Shown piece after piece: positions 1 through 13,595 of a stretch of 64,000 nt of DNA. Source of the stretch: Anseranas semipalmata. Lineage: Eukaryota > Chordata > Aves > Anseriformes > Anseranatidae. The stretch spans positions 62,001-126,000 of the forward strand of contig VXAA01003302.1 of the NCBI GenBank assembly GCA_013399115.1, given 5' to 3'. The notes beneath the pieces are model-generated. The model was not told the DNA's origin. It worked only from the letters and a program-made list of their open reading frames with translations, and made no database searches. Each line of letters opens with the position of its first letter. The first letter of the stretch is position 1. The position numbers and the translations under genes were made by a program.

Positions 1-2451
1 ATAGAAATGGAGCTGCTAGAACTTAGCACCCTTTAACACTAAATTTTTATTTTGATCAGTTCAGACATAACAATCTACAAACACTCTCATTGTATTGGCG
101 CACATTTTCAGTTCATATCTACAAAAGTACTTAGTCCAGCATCTCCTATTTTCAGGAAACACAGTGCATCACAGCATAATGTGAAATTCTTAAGATTACC
201 TGACCTTCACAGAAACAGCAAGAGCTCTGTTGGATAGACAGATTTACTCCTGCAGGAAGCACTAGAGTGGGGGAAAATCCCTCTGCATACAAACGATCTA
301 CATGATATAACATGGAAGAGGAATCAGAAAGACTAGTCCCAGTTTGACTGCCAGTTCTATAGAACATAGCTCAGCTTCAACAGACTACCTCAAGGAGAAG
401 AAGATGGTGGAAGAAGAGAAGAACAGAAAAAAATCATAAAGCTTTTAAAAGAAAAACAAACCGTCAAGACACAGAACAGAAATCCCCTGAAAGAACATTT
501 ATGTGCATTAGGTCAGCAAGACAGCAATCCTCCTCCTTCAACCTCACATAGTTCTGAGCAGAAATCAAATACATACTTATTTTGTACCACTGTTAGGATT
601 GTCAGCAATAGCTTAGTTATATTTACAGAACTTCAATAAAAAACAACAAGAACAACAACAACAAAACCTCTTCCACAAACCCTCTACTCTCTTTTACGCA
701 ATGATTGATCAGTTAGAACTGAAGAGTACTTTTGAAAGAAATTTTGGGGGTTTATTTTAGCTCCAGTTTGTTCTAGAGTTCTACTATTTTCAAATATCTA
801 ACAGAGTTAACATTTTACCAGATTCATTATTTTCTAATTTATTTCATCTAAAAATTACCTTCCTATAGAATAGTATTTATTCTGTGCAATACAGAAAACA
901 CCTAAGCAAGTAAACTTACATAAAAGTATTTTGAATCTATTTAAAAACAACGAATGAGAGAAGTCTTTATTTCAGTTTCATTCTCCTGGCTATAAACTAG
1001 GATGTTTTAAGTCACTATTTATATTTTAAAAAGCAAGGCTAAATTCTTCATAGCTATTTAGAGATAAACTCAGTATTGGAGAAATGGAGTTAGAGTTGCC
1101 TTCCGTGATTCATTTTTAACCAGTTAGTAGTAATGAATGACTTCACCATTTGCCTAACCATTAAGCAAGTTACAGTACACTAAGCATTACAGAAGAGGAA
1201 GTGACAGTGATGAAGAAAAATGATAATGAATAAGGTTTTTAAAATACATGTAAGACTAACTTCTTCCAAGACCAACTGTGTCAACCTGAAGTTTTCAATT
1301 TTATCTGTACTGCCTATTTTTTACTAAGAAAATCCTGCTGTTTGGTTACACTATTCAAAAAGAAAATTGTACAGGCAATCATTTGAAATGCCTACAAATA
1401 AAGATGATGCATCTTCCAGATATTTCTTCTTCAACCTTAATAAAGGCTTTTGAAATGTACACTTTGTTTACTAGAAATTAGCATGATAATTAATGTTCCT
1501 GCATCATAAGCAGCTTTTCTGTTGGCAGACTGTGTAACGTATCTGGTGCTTTTAATCGTTCATCGGGCAATGACTAATAACTGGACAGAGAAGAACAGGC
1601 CAGTAATTCTGACCACAGATGACTAATAAACTAATGGTCATTAAAGGACTGCACCTGTGCTCATCTTTCATTGCACACCTCCTGATCTGCCAAACTTCTT
1701 CAGCACTCTATCTGGAGGCTTTTGTGATCTGTTGTAAACTGTGCTGACCCCAACTAAAACCATACAGTTTAAGGCAACTGCATTCATGCAGCAATATGCC
1801 TTGTTAACTAATAGCTGTATTTCCTGAAAGAGAGGTTTGCTGGACATGGGATAGGGCAGGAGAGTGACAAAGACAGCATAGGAAAAGATAACGTAAAAAG
1901 TGAAGAGAAGAAAAAAAGCAGAAATGGCTGATCATCATGGTAAGAAGAACAAGATGGACTATTCTAATCAAGAAATCTTCCTTTTAGCAATTACCCCCTT
2001 GCACTTTTGCTCCCAAGATTTACTCCATTTTGAATTGGTAGGGGGTTAATATTCGTTTCATTTAAGCTATTTTTGCTTAGTCAGCACACCATAAATATTG
2101 ATAAGAAGCCACTCAAGAATTATATGCATGAAGGAATCTGTGCAACCAGGAGAGGGCATGTAGAATTACAAAAAACATTATTTGCTTAACCTGTAATTAT
2201 CAGACTTACGTTGTAGAAGAAGCAACTTTGTAAGCATTATTTGTCCTGCTAAACCCCAAATAAAGCAATGGTGATAAAGATTTGGTTTTTTTCTTCTTTA
2301 AATAATGTAGCATAAATGAATAGGCAATGTACACTTCCTCCCCTCCTCCAGTTCGCACTTTGCTTGAGAAGCAGCAGAAATTGCTCTGCGTAAGTCTAAA
2401 ACTAAATGTAGAATTCAGAATGTTTAAAACTAAGTTTCAAATTCAACTTAC
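1..2451 (-). other. ERBIN: ERBIN intron (partial), downstream of fourth coding exon
   Basis: This is the start of the intron that follows the exon at 2452-2541 on the minus strand; its donor reads GTAAGTTG. I looked here for the next expected ERBIN exon, which continues the LRR block after the Phe-Gly-Arg junction, and did not find it, so it should lie beyond coordinate 1. The stretch is AT-rich, with a short CAA-rich run near 642-667. I saw no gene, RNA or recognisable transposon in it. Confidence 0.75.
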
Positions 2452-2541
2452 CTGCCAAAGTTGGCTGGCAAAAACTCAAGAAAAGCATCATTAAGGTACA
2501 GCTGTGTTAGGTTTAACAGCTGGGAAAATCCATCTGGAAGC
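2452..2541 (-). CDS. ERBIN: ERBIN coding exon 4 of those in window (LRR segment)
   Basis: This 90-bp exon encodes residues 129-159 of the inferred protein, with split codons at both ends. It reads [20 protein letters not shown] then LEFLPANFG, a typical leucine-rich repeat (LxxLxLxxN-like) of the LAP-family scaffold ERBIN. ERBIN sits at basolateral membranes and binds ERBB2 through a C-terminal PDZ domain that lies outside this window. The acceptor is a T-rich tract ending TATGTAG just above 2541, and the donor is GTAAGTTG at 2451-2444. Reading phase matches the exon at 3331-3409 exactly: that exon ends in AA, and this one starts with G to complete Lys. No frameshift or stop is present. LRRC7 and SCRIB are related, but the residues match my recollection of ERBIN best. 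Confidence 0.93.
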
Positions 2542-3330
2542 CTACATAGAGATAAAATACCACAGTGTCTTCAATTCAACTATATTCGGGGTATTAAGTT
2601 ATATTTTCTTAAACAACAGTATAGTTCTGAAGTCCTACATACTGACAACATTAAAAGGTGGTAAAAGAATTTCTACAAAACTGCACTAGATACTTGTTCA
2701 ATATAAGGTTAGTTTCAAAATTATTTTTAAGTATTGAGGACAATATCTACAGGCAACAAAAACTACAAACAGCAAATGTAGTCTTGCTATGTATTTGTGA
2801 TCTCCTGACACTTAATGTGGAGGACACATTCATTAGAGGTGAAAAGATAAATTAAAACGTATGCAACACCTTTTTCTCCCCAGAAGAGTTACCTGACATG
2901 AAGTTTATACCTCTGGCAGTGCTACTTTGTCAAATTAATTTTGTTACCATAGAAGGTGACAGGTAAATCAACTCATACAGGCTGTCTGAAAAAACACGGT
3001 ACAGGATTTGGAGTAAAATTAGCTAGTTATTAAGAAACAAAATTCTTACCGTATTTCTCTACCTACACGGAGAAGCAATCGACCAAAAGAAAAGCTGACA
3101 AAGCCGCATGGTATAATACAGGATGCCTCATATATCCTATTAAGTTGGGCAAGATACTTTACTAACACAGCCAAACTGCATCTCAACACAATGTGGCTAA
3201 TGAAAATACCTCAGGTACTTCTCATCCTTGCCTCCAGTTAGGGTTGGTTCACAAAAAGCTGAATGGAGCACGTTCGAGAGTCAGCATTGGTTGCATAAAA
3301 TAATAAATACCATAAAAATTAAAAACTTAC
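2542..3330 (-). other. ERBIN: ERBIN intron, 789 bp
   Basis: Short intron between the coding exons at 3331-3409 and 2452-2541. It begins GTAAGTTTTT and ends TATGTAG on the minus strand. It is AT-rich, and I saw no repeat or other gene in it. Confidence 0.85.
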
Positions 3331-3409
3331 TTTGAAATTGGATTTACACTGGCTTCAACAACTGTCAAGACTTTGCAGTTTTTTATGTTTTCTGGAAACT
3401 CCTGTATGC
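3331..3409 (-). CDS. ERBIN: ERBIN coding exon 3 of those in window (LRR segment)
   Basis: This 79-bp exon encodes residues 103-129, reading [15 protein letters not shown] then [10 protein letters not shown], flanked by a split Gly codon at the start and a split Lys codon at the end. It is an LRR with the Asn-Cys pair typical of this region of ERBIN. The acceptor is a strong pyrimidine tract ending TTTTACAG and the donor is GTAAGTTTTT. The phase joins correctly to the exon at 16223-16340 (one base carried over) and to the exon at 2452-2541 (two bases carried over). As I remember the human protein, the residue at position 119 is Ile where this gene has Val, a conservative change. No defect is visible. 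Confidence 0.93.
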
Positions 3410-6400
3410 CTGTAAAATACATGGAGAGGAAGGGAAAGTGTTAAATTATTAGACTCCAACACAGACATAAAAATGATGCACATAAAACTGCTAGCCATAA
3501 AAACTTTAATCCATTTAGCAACCAGTGGACTGATTCTCTGGTGTTTCATTTTAGATAAGGTTTTCACAGAAGAAATACTCTTATGCAGTATCCGTTCCAT
3601 TACTATTCTACTCCTAGAGCATTTCATACAGCAATTTGGCAGCCAGTTCACAAAACAACATGAGAGACAGTGCACTAACAATTCTCACTGATCATTACCA
3701 AACTTGAGAGAACTTGTACTTCATAATGTACCTGAGATCAGGTCCTCCATCCCAAATTTAGTTATTTATTGAGACATTCATAGACATAGTAGAACAAAGT
3801 TTCCAACAGAATTTGCTGGTCAAAAGCATGGCTTGTGTGACATGCAGCTTAAATGGTAAGGCTTAAAATCTTAAAGTACAGCATTCATGGTTCTGAATAG
3901 ATATCCCAAAATATAATATATACTTGCTGTTAGCTTCAAATTATCTGTACAGAAGGAAAAAAAAAATGCTGCAGACATATTTGTATGAAAATTAAGACAA
4001 AAAGCAATCTCCTTTTTTCTAAGATTATCTCCAGAAATGCCAGAGAATGAAATTGCAACAAACATATCTGCCAAAATTTGTTTGTCAGAAGCTGGCAAAA
4101 CAGGCCCTGAAAACAAAATGAGCATACAGTACGTCATTAAGAAATCAGTACTGAACCGTTCTACTACCCAAGACTTTCACCTCAATCATCACTGTACAGC
4201 ACCTGTTATTTCAGGTAACACAACTTAGCTATTTGTCTTTTAATAATGTTTGTAATTGTGTGTGCTTCTAGAATGCTTCATCAAGTGCTTGGATAGGGCA
4301 GTGAATCTAAGGAACAAGACCACGAAGAGGGAACTGTACTCTGTGGGTGATCTCTGTTAGTCTAGTGATAAGAGCAAAATTTCATGCTGCTCCGAGCAAC
4401 ATTAACTCTCTTACAGTCCAGCTGCAGATAGAAAGACAAGGGTAGTGTATCTTCTAATTCTAAGACTAGCAGGTGGGACTTGATTCTGTTTCTCTCTATG
4501 TATGTTCTGAGAGTACTGAAGCAGAAAACACATGATGAAGCATCAATTGCTAACTAATATTTTCACTTAGTTAAAAAATTAGAAAATTGCTGATGCCAGC
4601 TTTGAGTTTGCTTCTTTCTGTTTGTGCAGTTGACAAGATTGACCTGGTATATAACAACATAATAGATGACACCACCACCTGACAAGTAGCCAAAAAATAC
4701 ATACTTTCGCATTAAATCCATTGATAATGTGGAGGGGGAAAAGTCACTATGCCTACTTTTTCACAAATTCAACTTAAGCAGAAACTCTAATGCTGTCGAA
4801 GCAAAATTTTAGGCCTTTCTTGACAGGAACCTGTTTGTCACACCAAATGGCTAAACCTTACTTTTGACTCATACCAGTTTTTGTACGCTGATACTGAGTG
4901 GTGACAGGCAAGAAAAGCACACCAAACTACACATTTAATCCAGGTGTTTAAAAACTTCTTTCACTATCATGACCCTTCTGGGAAATAGCTTGTTCAACTC
5001 AATGATAATAAAATATAGAAGTGGAGGGTGCCAGGAGGAACTGAATCATCAACTGAAATACAGGACAAGATTTCTGACACTTCTGGTTTACTACTCTGTG
5101 TGTGCGCACATGTGTATACAGGTACACATGTAAATAAATATAATAGCTTTATGTACACAGCTTTAGCCATGTGAATTTTAGTGGAGCTGTGAGTGGGGTG
5201 AGCACAGGAGAAGACAGGTGCTACTGACTCAGTTCACTTTGTCACTGTTCAAAACCAAAACTAAATACTTATAATGTAATGAAGCTCCATTTCTGGAATA
5301 CAGTGATATTTTCAGGACCAAAGGTGGTTTTAAAGAAAGATTAGAAAAGTACCGTGGAAAGACCAGAAATGTATTTTACCTATTGTCATCACATAATCTT
5401 TGTATTAAGAGAAGCACATTTCCAAGGAATTTAAGTATGTATGATCTTAATTATTGTATCAAGAAGCCTCTTTGACCAAACAAGTATATCCAAACATACA
5501 GATGGAAAGCATCTAACCTGACACACGATCCTGAATGATAGCAGCTGCACAAAAATCTAGCACAAGGTCTGTCTAGATGAAGTTATGGAAAATTTATATA
5601 AAATGGTCTTCTATTGCCTAAAAAGTACATCAAGACCCCTTTTTTGCTGATGATACAACTTTGTCTTTTTAAAATGATTCATGTCTACAGTAATCACAGT
5701 AAACCACTGCTAATCTCTTCCTTGGAGTTAGAGTTGTGTTTCAGACTCACTCTATGCCATTATTTTTGTTGTCTGAATCACAGAGACCCTCTAAGCTTGG
5801 TTCTTCTGAAAGATGGGCACACTACTGGCTTTGGCTTGGTCCTCGGGTTAAAGATTGCTCCTGTCCAACATGTTAAAATTCATGTTTTTAATATTAATGT
5901 TTCCACTGCCTATATCAAGAACTTATTGAAGCACAGAAGACTTAGATCTGTGATAACTACCTAGAAAACAAAACACAGCACATCTTCTAGAGAAGAGAAG
6001 GTCATTGTAAACTTACTGTCAAAAGAACAGCCAAATAAAATATTAGCTACCCAAATACAGACATGTTATATCAGCATGCTTCTGTACATAATCAGAGGAC
6101 TCTACAGTAGTCTGTTGTTTGACTATGCCTTGGGCAAGAGGCAGCAACAGTTTTAACAACAGAAATTCAACTGATATGAGAAAGCTAACAATGGAGCAGC
6201 CCATTAATTTAATTTTGCTTGTTTTTAGAGCCAGGATTGGTATGGTCTTTACCAAACTCACTCAAGACTTCCATATGGATAAATGGCGGCAGCCATTATT
6301 CACATGAGCAATAAATTTGGAATGGCAGTATGAAATATACATAATGTTTTCAGTACAAATTCAGAAGACAGAAAAAAATGTCAGAGGCTGCTCCTCTCTA

Positions 6401-9400
6401 TTAGTTGACAGAAAGTAGATCTACTAACTACATACACAACAAGCTTCAGACACTCATTTTTCCTCAGCTATATCCTTCCTGCACACTCAAGACATGCAGT
6501 TACTGCTGGACTAATAATAATTAATTTGATAGCTACCCCCACCCTCCATGAGGATCTGATCCAATGAACACTGCAAACTGAGAACCACATTCCATTCTAA
6601 ATCTCATTTTCCTTTAGGGTTTTTTAAGGCTTCCTTTACATAGTGATTCTCAAGGATTACAGAAGAGGAAGATAAAACAGATTACTTGGGGGTTATCTAG
6701 CCTTTTGCAGCCTTATCCCACCTTCCTTCGGAAGCATCATGTGGCTAGGTTCTTTATCCTGCTATTTCCTATTTTACATATTTTACATCCCATTTCTGTG
6801 CTGTAGCTGATTTACAGATCATGCTTACTGTTTTACAAAAAACACAAAACCATCACACTTGTGGACTATGACCATTTGCAGAGCACAACAGGAAAAATAC
6901 AATTTGCTGGTAATCTTTAATGCTAACCACCAGATCCACAAACTGAATTGAGAGCAAGGTTCTTTTTGCAATTCAGTTTCTCACAGAAATAATATTTATG
7001 TAATAGCAGTTAGTATTTACTCGTCTGCTCCTTCCACACTGTTTTCCTAAATTTCAGGCATTTTTAAACTCACTGGCCAGTTTCTACCATAAACATCACT
7101 TAAAAAAAAAAGGTGGGGGTGGGGGCCTGGCAGATTGACAAGGAAAATTTGGCAGTTAAGTAAGGAAGAGAAATCTAAAATTATTGTCTGGACTGAGCCA
7201 AAAGCAGAAAGTATTCATCATTCAGAACTCTATCTGACAAAAATTCACCAGCTAGCCAGCACAACCTACAGAGTGGTGGTTAATTAGGATCACCAAACCA
7301 GCTGCAGCACATGCCTGAAGGGGATACCAAAAAGGTCACACAGGGATTTCAAGTCAACAGCCAGAACTATGTAGGTAATCGACCTCAGTTCTGGATCACA
7401 TAGCACGGCTGAAATAAGGAATTTCGCCTGATCTCTAACTCCCCAGAGAGCAATGATTATTTTGGCACAGCTCAACAGAGCAAATGTGCACAAATGTCCC
7501 TCTCTTTGTTTAGACTGGATTAAGGCAATTGTAAGTATAATTGGGGTCTAACTCACCATCTGGAGTTACACTGATCTCCTCCCCTACATAGCGCACAATC
7601 CTTTCTTATCACCAGGGTCAGCATTACTTACAGAGCAGGAGAGAAAACTGGAACCATCTTTTCTCTCCACTGGAAAAGATTTTTCACTCAGAAATATTGG
7701 CATTTCTAGATTTACAGAAAATCGTGCAAGTCGCATCCACTGCTGGCAGAAGTCTCACTGCAATGGAGCCCAGAGCTGACATCCCAGTATGCTGCTGTTT
7801 CAGCCCTACTGCAGGTGGAGGGGTTGATCTGCTGTTCATACTCTAGTCATGGAGTCATATTTTGCTTCACAAGTGCTAAAACTGGTATTCCCAAACTTCA
7901 GTTATTCAAACTATGACTGCTAGAGACAGCAGTGGCACTGCCTCCAAATCAAGTTCCCCCTCTCGTAGGAGGATTTTAAACACGGGCTTGCCAAAAAATG
8001 TATTGGTTCAATTCCTTAAAAGCACATGAAAGGAAAATCACTAACAAATATAAGGCCTGTGCAAGCCATATGGGTGATGCCCCCAAAGGAAAGCGTTTAC
8101 AGCTGGCTATCTCAGTTTGTGTGAAACATGAGAAAATAAAAACAGTTTTTCTCTCCAAACAGACAGCACCACACTGAAAGGACCTCTTGCTGCAAAACAA
8201 ATGAAACTACAGCTCTCTGTGCACCCTTACAAGTGTAGAGGACACAGAGGCAAACATACAGGCTCAGTTTGCATGAATATGAAAGCAACCTCCATTGCGT
8301 ACATTCCTCCCAAAGCTAATCTATTCATCCTGGTCTCAAGTTCTGGACAAGCAGCTATTAGGACCTGCTTGAAAGCATCTCCATCATAAAAAGAACAACT
8401 TCTGTTTCTTCTTGCACTCTGTCCTCTGCTTCAGCTGTCCTACCAGTTAATATGTATCAAACAAGGAAATAAAAATATTTTCAGAGCTCAAGAATACAAA
8501 CCACAATTGCCCCAAAGAGTATGAAAAAATGTTTGTAAATGCTGAGTTCAAATGGAAAACTTAAAATGCAGTTTCAGTCACAGGCTATATTAATACATTT
8601 ATACAATCTGCCTTAATTCAGGATTTCTTCATACCTTTGTTATTAAAAGCAGCATTTTCCATTATTCACAAAGTAAGCAGTGTTTTAGAGACGAATCAAT
8701 TTGCTGCACGAGGCTGACTGGGCCATTGTTGCTTTCATCTTCCCAAAACTTACAGAATCCCCTGACTCAGCTGTTTTCAGATCACACAGGAGCTCAGGTT
8801 TCCATGAGGTGCCAGATCAAGCAGAAGAGCAGCAGTAACACCTTCCTGCTCAGAGCTGGGCTGCTTTGTTAAATTTATAAAATGAAAAATGGAAGCTGAA
8901 CCTTTATTTGGAGTTTTTTTGGAAAGGAAATAGTCCACATAATGATTACTGCAAAAATGTCAGTTCAGCTACAAATCTGACAGGAGCAAGTTAAACAGTG
9001 CTTTCACTAAAAAAGCGGGAAAAAGTAGAAAATACTTCCATAGGGAGATTTTTAATCTTTTCTAATGAGTTTTAAAGAAGAATGTACTCTTACTAGTTGT
9101 GATAAAATAAATGTGACAACTTAATTAGATTTACGATAAAATACAGTATCAGCAATATATTCAGTGCTCATTTTGTTAATGAGGTGGGTACTTAACTACA
9201 TACAACTATGTATCAATAAAATATGTTTACTCACAATTAGGATAGAAGGCTCTTTTACAGAGTAAGTGTCCACATGTGGAAAAAGCAGCAGCATTAAAAT
9301 GTAAACTGCTTTTTCTTATAGCATTTCCCATCTTTAAAAAGAAAAAATAACATTCTATGCTCATGTGTATGCCACACTTAAAGTTGTCTTTCTCTCCTCT

Positions 9401-12400
9401 TCATCTGTGTGCTGCTTTGATCCCATGAGGTCTCATTTTGAGAGCACTGTCAAAATTCAAAATTTTAAATTTTTTCACCTGAAAGCTAAAAACCAAATTC
9501 TTAGAAGTTCAGATAGTCATGAAACCTATTTTATGCTGTAGGCCTCTTGATACATTTAAATGAAAAATGCCTCCTCATCAATTTCTTCAATGACAGTAAT
9601 TTGCCCTGCTAAATTATCAGACCCGATGCACAGGAGAGAAAGCAAGACAACAGTCTTAGTGGTTTAATTTTTATTTTTTTAATTCCTCGTACACACATGT
9701 GCTGGCACAGCTAGAAAAGTTAAGCAAGCCCCTAAGAGTCTTGTAAGCATTCATCCTGAAACCATTTGGAAGAGGTTAAATTTTTAGGATAAAATACCTC
9801 TAGGCCTGCTCAAGCTATGTTCCTTACTCAATATAAAGGAGGAGTAAGGCAGATTGCTAAAGCTTATTCTCTGGAAAAAAAAAAAGGATAACCAAGACTG
9901 ATGCTTCTTTAAGATATGCCTGACACACCACTTTTCCATAAACCTATGTGTGCCAAGGCAGGGTAAAATTGCTAAAAGTGGAATACTAGCAAGGTTGCAG
10001 ACAGCAGGTTTGTTCATAATGCTGTATTGGAAGATTACCAAAATTCAGGTGGTTTTCAGCTATGTTTGATCCATGGCAGGAGTCCCCACAGTAACCTGAA
10101 ACTAAAGAGTAACACACAAAGCTGCCTTGCTTTTTCCCCCACCCTCTACCACCGGGGGCTGCATACTCAGTGCTGACTGTCCAGTCACTTTTGGTTGATA
10201 CACTATGACTATCACTCAAATCGCATCCCTTTACAAAAATAAGGGTACATTCTGCCTTTAAATGCAACTCACATCTAAAAATATCATAACTACTTATACA
10301 TTGCTTTTTCTGTGTTATGAAAATTTCTTTGAATGCAGGAAGAGACTTGCATAAAAATTTCAAATATGTACACTCAAATTTCACATTCAAGACCCAATTT
10401 ATGCTTCAACCGCATTGAAATTCCATTTTGTTCACATTCTCTCCTATACACGGAGATAATTTTATTCTGCAGAGACAGATCCTATTCAGTATCTTTCATA
10501 TAACAGACAATATATTTGAGAAAAAAAACACTGTAAACACTTGACTAAAGAACTTTAAATAGAATAGCTGCCTACATTTAGGATAAATTTAAGACCTCTA
10601 TATAATGATGCATTACAATAAAGCTACAGACTCAGGAATCAGCAGCAGGTCAATTATCTTTTTATTTCACTACCATGGACGATACAAAACTAAGTCCTTT
10701 CCTTCCCTTCGCCTTCCTTTGTATATGGAGAAAAATAGCAAATTTATAGCAAGTTATTTTTGTATTCAGGATTTTCCTCTCTTACTTCTCCCTACGGAAA
10801 ATAAAACTTGGATCAGTCTCCCTATTAACTATGAATAATTCTCAATTCATTGACAAACCATACTCCTAAATCCACCACAGATGGGCAACATAAGAACTAG
10901 ACATTCTCCTGAATTGTCGTTTTCCAACTCCCTGACTTCTGGCACACAGTATACTAACGCTAGTTTGCCAAATCAGCAGATGTTTTTAAAAACACTGAAG
11001 AAAACATATTTGATCTACATTTGCATCTGTTAACAAAAACCTTTAAAATGACTTAAAATAGTACTATTGGCAGTACTATGTTTGTGTTTAGTTTTTTTTT
11101 TTTTTTTTTTAAGTTTATGTACTTTTCCATGAAAATCCCCTGCAACGCAGACTGACATGGTAACATTTAAATTTGCTGTAACATTGCAGTGAAAAAGAAC
11201 CACTCCATAATATCTAAGAGACTACTGAAGAGACCTGAATTTCCAAACCACCATGTTTCTTTTGGCCTTACTAGGTATTTTCTGATCTTGTTATTTAATC
11301 CTCTAAAGGGACTAATAATATACAAACTAAAAATTCAATGTTTTCCTCTCACCACCTGTGAGTAGGGAAAAAATGGACTATCTCACAATTTCCCACTCAG
11401 TTAGATCCACAGGCACAAAGTGTTCCAAAGCCCATTTCAAGGCTTCCAGGGAAGACTAGTTTCCCTGGCAGTCACCTCTTTGTGTACCTCAGCCTTCCAA
11501 ATCACTTGGTTCTAGTAACCTGTAAAGCTTACTCTTCTGTCCGTTCATATATGCCATCATTCATTGTACATGATTGCTTTCCCTTTCTTTAAAGGAGAGA
11601 AAAATATTTTCATGACAATCCTTCAGATTGCCCAAAAGGACTTGTCTGCATCCCAGGGCCATAAGGAAATGACTGTTTCCTTAACAAAAAAAAAAAAGAC
11701 TCAAGAGGTTAATGAACCCTGAAAAGAGACAGATTTAGAGTTTGATTTTTGCTGATTTTTTTCCTGTACAACTGCTGATACATAAACAACAGCCACAGAG
11801 GATTAAAAAAACTGAAATTTTCCTTTAGTTTCATAAAAAACACTCTTTTCTATGTATGCCTTGAATTCTGTATGTTGCAATTTCTCTTTACAATGTAATC
11901 CACTAGGACTGGGTAAAAGATGCCTCTTCATGCTTTATCCAATGCAGGATGCAGTTTCTGATGTAAGAACACAATTTATTTATTTATTGTACCATTTATT
12001 CAAGTATCATTTCATCTTCATGGATAGGACAGCATCAAGCTTCCATATAAAACTTTAAAGCTGAAGTGTTCCTGGAAAGAAGTAATGGATCCTTTGATAT
12101 CAAGGGCTTACACAATAGCTTTGAGAATCGGATTAAAATGCCATAAAAAGACAACAGAAGTCCTCGCTACTTCAAAAAAATACAGAATTTATTGCCTCTT
12201 TCCAAGACTGAAGGCAGAGTTAAAATTAACTCTACTCTATGCTTGTTGCACACACAAGCAGATTAATATTTTGGGCTACATCTATACCATGGGACTCTTC
12301 AGCAGCCATGAATAAATATATTCCAAACCAAATTTTTGTATAAGGATTTGTGTGCTCAAGAATACACAACTGCTACCAGCTTGTACTCTGTAACTGAGCA

Positions 12401-12414
12401 CATAAATCAAAATG
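3410..12414 (-). other. ERBIN: ERBIN intron, lower part
   Basis: This is the lower part of a large intron (3410-16222, nominally 12.8 kb including a gap). It is AT-rich, with no recognisable gene. Visible details are a short imperfect hairpin at 5108-5131 (ACATGTGTA and TACACATGT, 6 bases apart) and a run of 19 T at 11092-11110. The longest open frame, 9986-10390 on the minus strand (134 codons), matches nothing I know and has no exon-like borders that I could support. Confidence 0.75.
11092..11110. repeat. poly(T) run, 19 bp
   Basis: Uninterrupted run of 19 T on the plus strand inside an ERBIN intron. I could not identify a retrotransposed body attached to it. Confidence 0.9.
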
Positions 12415-12893
12415 TACATCAACAAAGACTAGAAGTAGAGAAGACTAGAAGACAGAGAAGTAGCCAAATGAAGACCACTGGATAAAAATTCCACCCTGTC
12501 TGGTTCAAGATGGTCCAATAACAGAGGATGCTGGACACTGGGAACACAAAGGGGAAACATGCATGTCTCATGGCTTTCGCTACTACTTCACTAAAGATTC
12601 CCTAGGCTTCTTTGTTTGTGCATTGGGTTCATGAGGCAAGGGTTTGGTAGCAGNTACATCAACAAAGACTAGAAGTAGAGAAGACTAGAAGACAGAGAAG
12701 TAGCCAAATGAAGACCACTGGATAAAAATTCCACCCTGTCTGGTTCAAGATGGTCCAATAACAGAGGATGCTGGACACTGGGAACACAAAGGGGAAACAT
12801 GCATGTCTCATGGCTTTCGCTACTACTTCACTAAAGATTCCCTAGGCTTCTTTGTTTGTGCATTGGGTTCATGAGGCAAGGGTTTGGTAGCAG
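12415..12893. repeat. Identical 239-bp direct duplication separated by one N
   Basis: Bases 12415-12653 and 12655-12893 read identically line by line, separated by a single N at 12654, and the second copy runs straight into the N gap. Perfect identity, an N at the junction and an adjoining scaffold gap point to an assembly artefact, with the same contig end placed twice, rather than a biological duplication. The last ~65 bases of each copy, ending in the segment GCAAGGGTTTGGTAGCAG, resemble the 5' untranslated region of avian CR1 elements as I remember it. Confidence 0.9.
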
Positions 12894-13595
12894 NNNNNNN
12901 NNNNNNNNNNNNNNNNNNNNNNNNNNNNNNNNNNNNNNNNNNNNNNNNNNNNNNNNNNNNNNNNNNNNNNNNNNNNNNNNNNNNNNNNNNNNNNNNNNNN
13001 NNNNNNNNNNNNNNNNNNNNNNNNNNNNNNNNNNNNNNNNNNNNNNNNNNNNNNNNNNNNNNNNNNNNNNNNNNNNNNNNNNNNNNNNNNNNNNNNNNNN
13101 NNNNNNNNNNNNNNNNNNNNNNNNNNNNNNNNNNNNNNNNNNNNNNNNNNNNNNNNNNNNNNNNNNNNNNNNNNNNNNNNNNNNNNNNNNNNNNNNNNNN
13201 NNNNNNNNNNNNNNNNNNNNNNNNNNNNNNNNNNNNNNNNNNNNNNNNNNNNNNNNNNNNNNNNNNNNNNNNNNNNNNNNNNNNNNNNNNNNNNNNNNNN
13301 NNNNNNNNNNNNNNNNNNNNNNNNNNNNNNNNNNNNNNNNNNNNNNNNNNNNNNNNNNNNNNNNNNNNNNNNNNNNNNNNNNNNNNNNNNNNNNNNNNNN
13401 NNNNNNNNNNNNNNNNNNNNNNNNNNNNNNNNNNNNNNNNNNNNNNNNNNNNNNNNNNNNNNNNNNNNNNNNNNNNNNNNNNNNNNNNNNNNNNNNNNNN
13501 NNNNNNNNNNNNNNNNNNNNNNNNNNNNNNNNNNNNNNNNNNNNNNNNNNNNNNNNNNNNNNNNNNNNNNNNNNNNNNNNNNNNNNNNNNNNNNN
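12894..13595. other. Assembly gap (702 N)
   Basis: Unbroken run of N. Left of it is sequence resembling the start of a CR1 element; right of it is the 3' third of a CR1 on the same strand. Open frames reported across the gap are only unresolved bases. The true missing length may be larger than 702. Confidence 0.98.

Noticed and set aside
9986..10390. 134-codon minus-strand frame in an ERBIN intron
   Set aside because: No recognisable domain and no supported exon borders; chance frames of this size are expected in 64 kb on six frames.
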